This document shows, piece by piece, positions 5,449 through 5,901 of a DNA stretch of 5,901 nt. Within the stretch, counting starts at the first letter, position 1. The number at the start of each line of letters is the position of its first letter. Both the position numbers and the translations under genes were made by a program. The stretch comes from Gammaproteobacteria bacterium. Lineage in GTDB: Bacteria; Pseudomonadota; Gammaproteobacteria; Steroidobacterales; Steroidobacteraceae. Location of the stretch: positions 1 through 5,901 of the forward strand of contig DAIDKA010000232.1 of assembly GCA_027451085.1 (NCBI GenBank), written 5' to 3'. The notes beneath the pieces were generated by a model. The model was not told where the DNA came from and did no database searches. It worked only from the letters and a program-made list of their open reading frames with translations.

Positions 5449-5496
5449 ATGCGCCGGCATGGTCGTGGCGCTTTCATGACGGGAGCTGTTAGATGA
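5449..5496 (+). CDS. Possible 15-codon upstream ORF overlapping ilvC start
   Basis: ATG directly after the T-tract opens MRRHGRGAFMTGAVR, whose TGA stop shares ATGA with the ilvC start codon. Such overlaps often couple translation. There is no normal Shine-Dalgarno (only GGGG inside the terminator stem) and the peptide is not rich in Val, Leu or Ile, so it is not a classic attenuation leader. A chance frame is quite possible. Confidence 0.2.
   Translation: MRRHGRGAFMTGAVR
5481..5485 (+). promoter_or_regulatory. ilvC ribosome binding site
   Basis: GGGAG lies 7 nt before ATG 5493 and decides this start for ilvC. It also falls within the small upstream frame. Confidence 0.8.
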
Positions 5497-5901
5497 AGTT
5501 GTATTCGCAGAAGGACGTGAACAAGAAGGCGCTGCGTGGTGCGCGTATCGCGGTGCTCGGTTACGGCAGCCAGGGCCGTGCGCACGCCCTCAACCTCAAG
5601 GACAGCGGCTTCGACGTCGTCGTTGGCGTACGCAAGGCCGGCGCGAGCTGGAAGAAGGCGAAGAAGGACGGTCTGGAAGTGGCCGAGCCCGCCAAGGCCG
5701 TGGTCGGCGCCGACCTCATCGCCATGCTGGTGCCGGATCTCGCGCAGGAAGCCCTGTATGCCGAAGTCGAAGGCGCGCTCAAGCAGGGCGCCACCCTGCT
5801 CTTCGCCCACGGTTTCAACGTTCACTTCGGCCTGATCAAGCCCCGCAAGGACCTCGACGTGGTGCTGATCGCGCCCAAGGGCCCCGGCGACCTGGTGCGC
5901 C
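5493..5901 (+). CDS. ilvC: Ketol-acid reductoisomerase IlvC, N-terminal part (cut by window end)
   Basis: The visible 136 residues are the N-terminal NADPH-binding domain of acetohydroxy-acid isomeroreductase. The enzyme catalyses the second common step of valine and isoleucine synthesis (alkyl migration and NADPH reduction of acetolactate or acetohydroxybutyrate, Mg-dependent). The Rossmann motif GYGSQG is at 23-28. The cofactor-phosphate loop VGVRKAGASWKKA (44-56) has R47, K48 and S52, as in NADPH-type enzymes. The catalytic histidine is in FAHGFN (H106), followed by APKGPG (127-132). The start MKLYSQKDV resembles other short class I enzymes. The promoter at 5353-5381, an upstream terminator and a possible overlapping mini-ORF suggest regulation in the leader. 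Neither an ilvY nor other ilv genes are in view, so the operon beyond the edge is unknown. Length and the C-terminal knotted domain cannot be assessed. Confidence 0.97.
   Translation, partial: MKLYSQKDVNKKALRGARIAVLGYGSQGRAHALNLKDSGFDVVVGVRKAGASWKKAKKDGLEVAEPAKAVVGADLIAMLVPDLAQEALYAEVEGALKQGATLLFAHGFNVHFGLIKPRKDLDVVLIAPKGPGDLVR

Noticed and set aside
5391..5825. 144-residue minus-strand frame
   Set aside because: Antisense to ilvC and its terminator; a shadow of the well-supported ilvC frame.

Overview
The window looks like chromosome of a GC-rich gammaproteobacterium. A Xanthomonadales, Nevskiales or Steroidobacter-like lineage fits best. This rests on the strong G/C third-position bias, a tonB-exbB-exbD-exbD order like that described in Xanthomonas, and a short class I-type IlvC. 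The placement is inference from gene content, not a database match.

Positions 1-3444 (all minus strand, read right to left) form one probable operon for a TonB-type energy-transducing complex. The order is tonB (2806-3444), exbB (1986-2720), exbD1 (1473-1910), exbD2 (1020-1448), then a secreted TPR-like protein that runs off the left edge (1-1008). ExbB and the ExbDs would form the proton-driven inner-membrane stator/rotor, and TonB would carry the force to outer-membrane receptors. The TPR-like protein is a likely periplasmic accessory of unknown role. The two wider gaps in the operon contain structure: a perfect 16-bp palindrome before exbB, and two tandem GC-rich hairpins between exbB and exbD1.

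Positions 3445-3875 are non-coding, with a candidate tonB promoter, several small palindromes and possible 3' hairpins of the next gene. Positions 3876-5303 (minus) encode an M17 leucyl-aminopeptidase-family metallopeptidase with a complete active site.

Positions 5304-5492 are a divergent intergenic region holding the best regulatory signals of the window: a near-consensus extended -10 sigma70 promoter reading rightward, followed after only about 10 nt by a strong intrinsic terminator, then a tiny ORF whose stop overlaps the start of ilvC (ATGA). ilvC (5493 onward, plus strand, cut by the right edge) encodes ketol-acid reductoisomerase of branched-chain amino-acid synthesis. The promoter-terminator-gene order suggests regulated read-through into ilvC, or a very short RNA made upstream of it.

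No mobile elements, tRNA/rRNA genes, CRISPR arrays or obviously foreign segments were seen. Most of the window is ordinary core metabolism and transport. The unusual points are the TPR-like gene in the TonB operon, the intercistronic structures and the ilvC leader.
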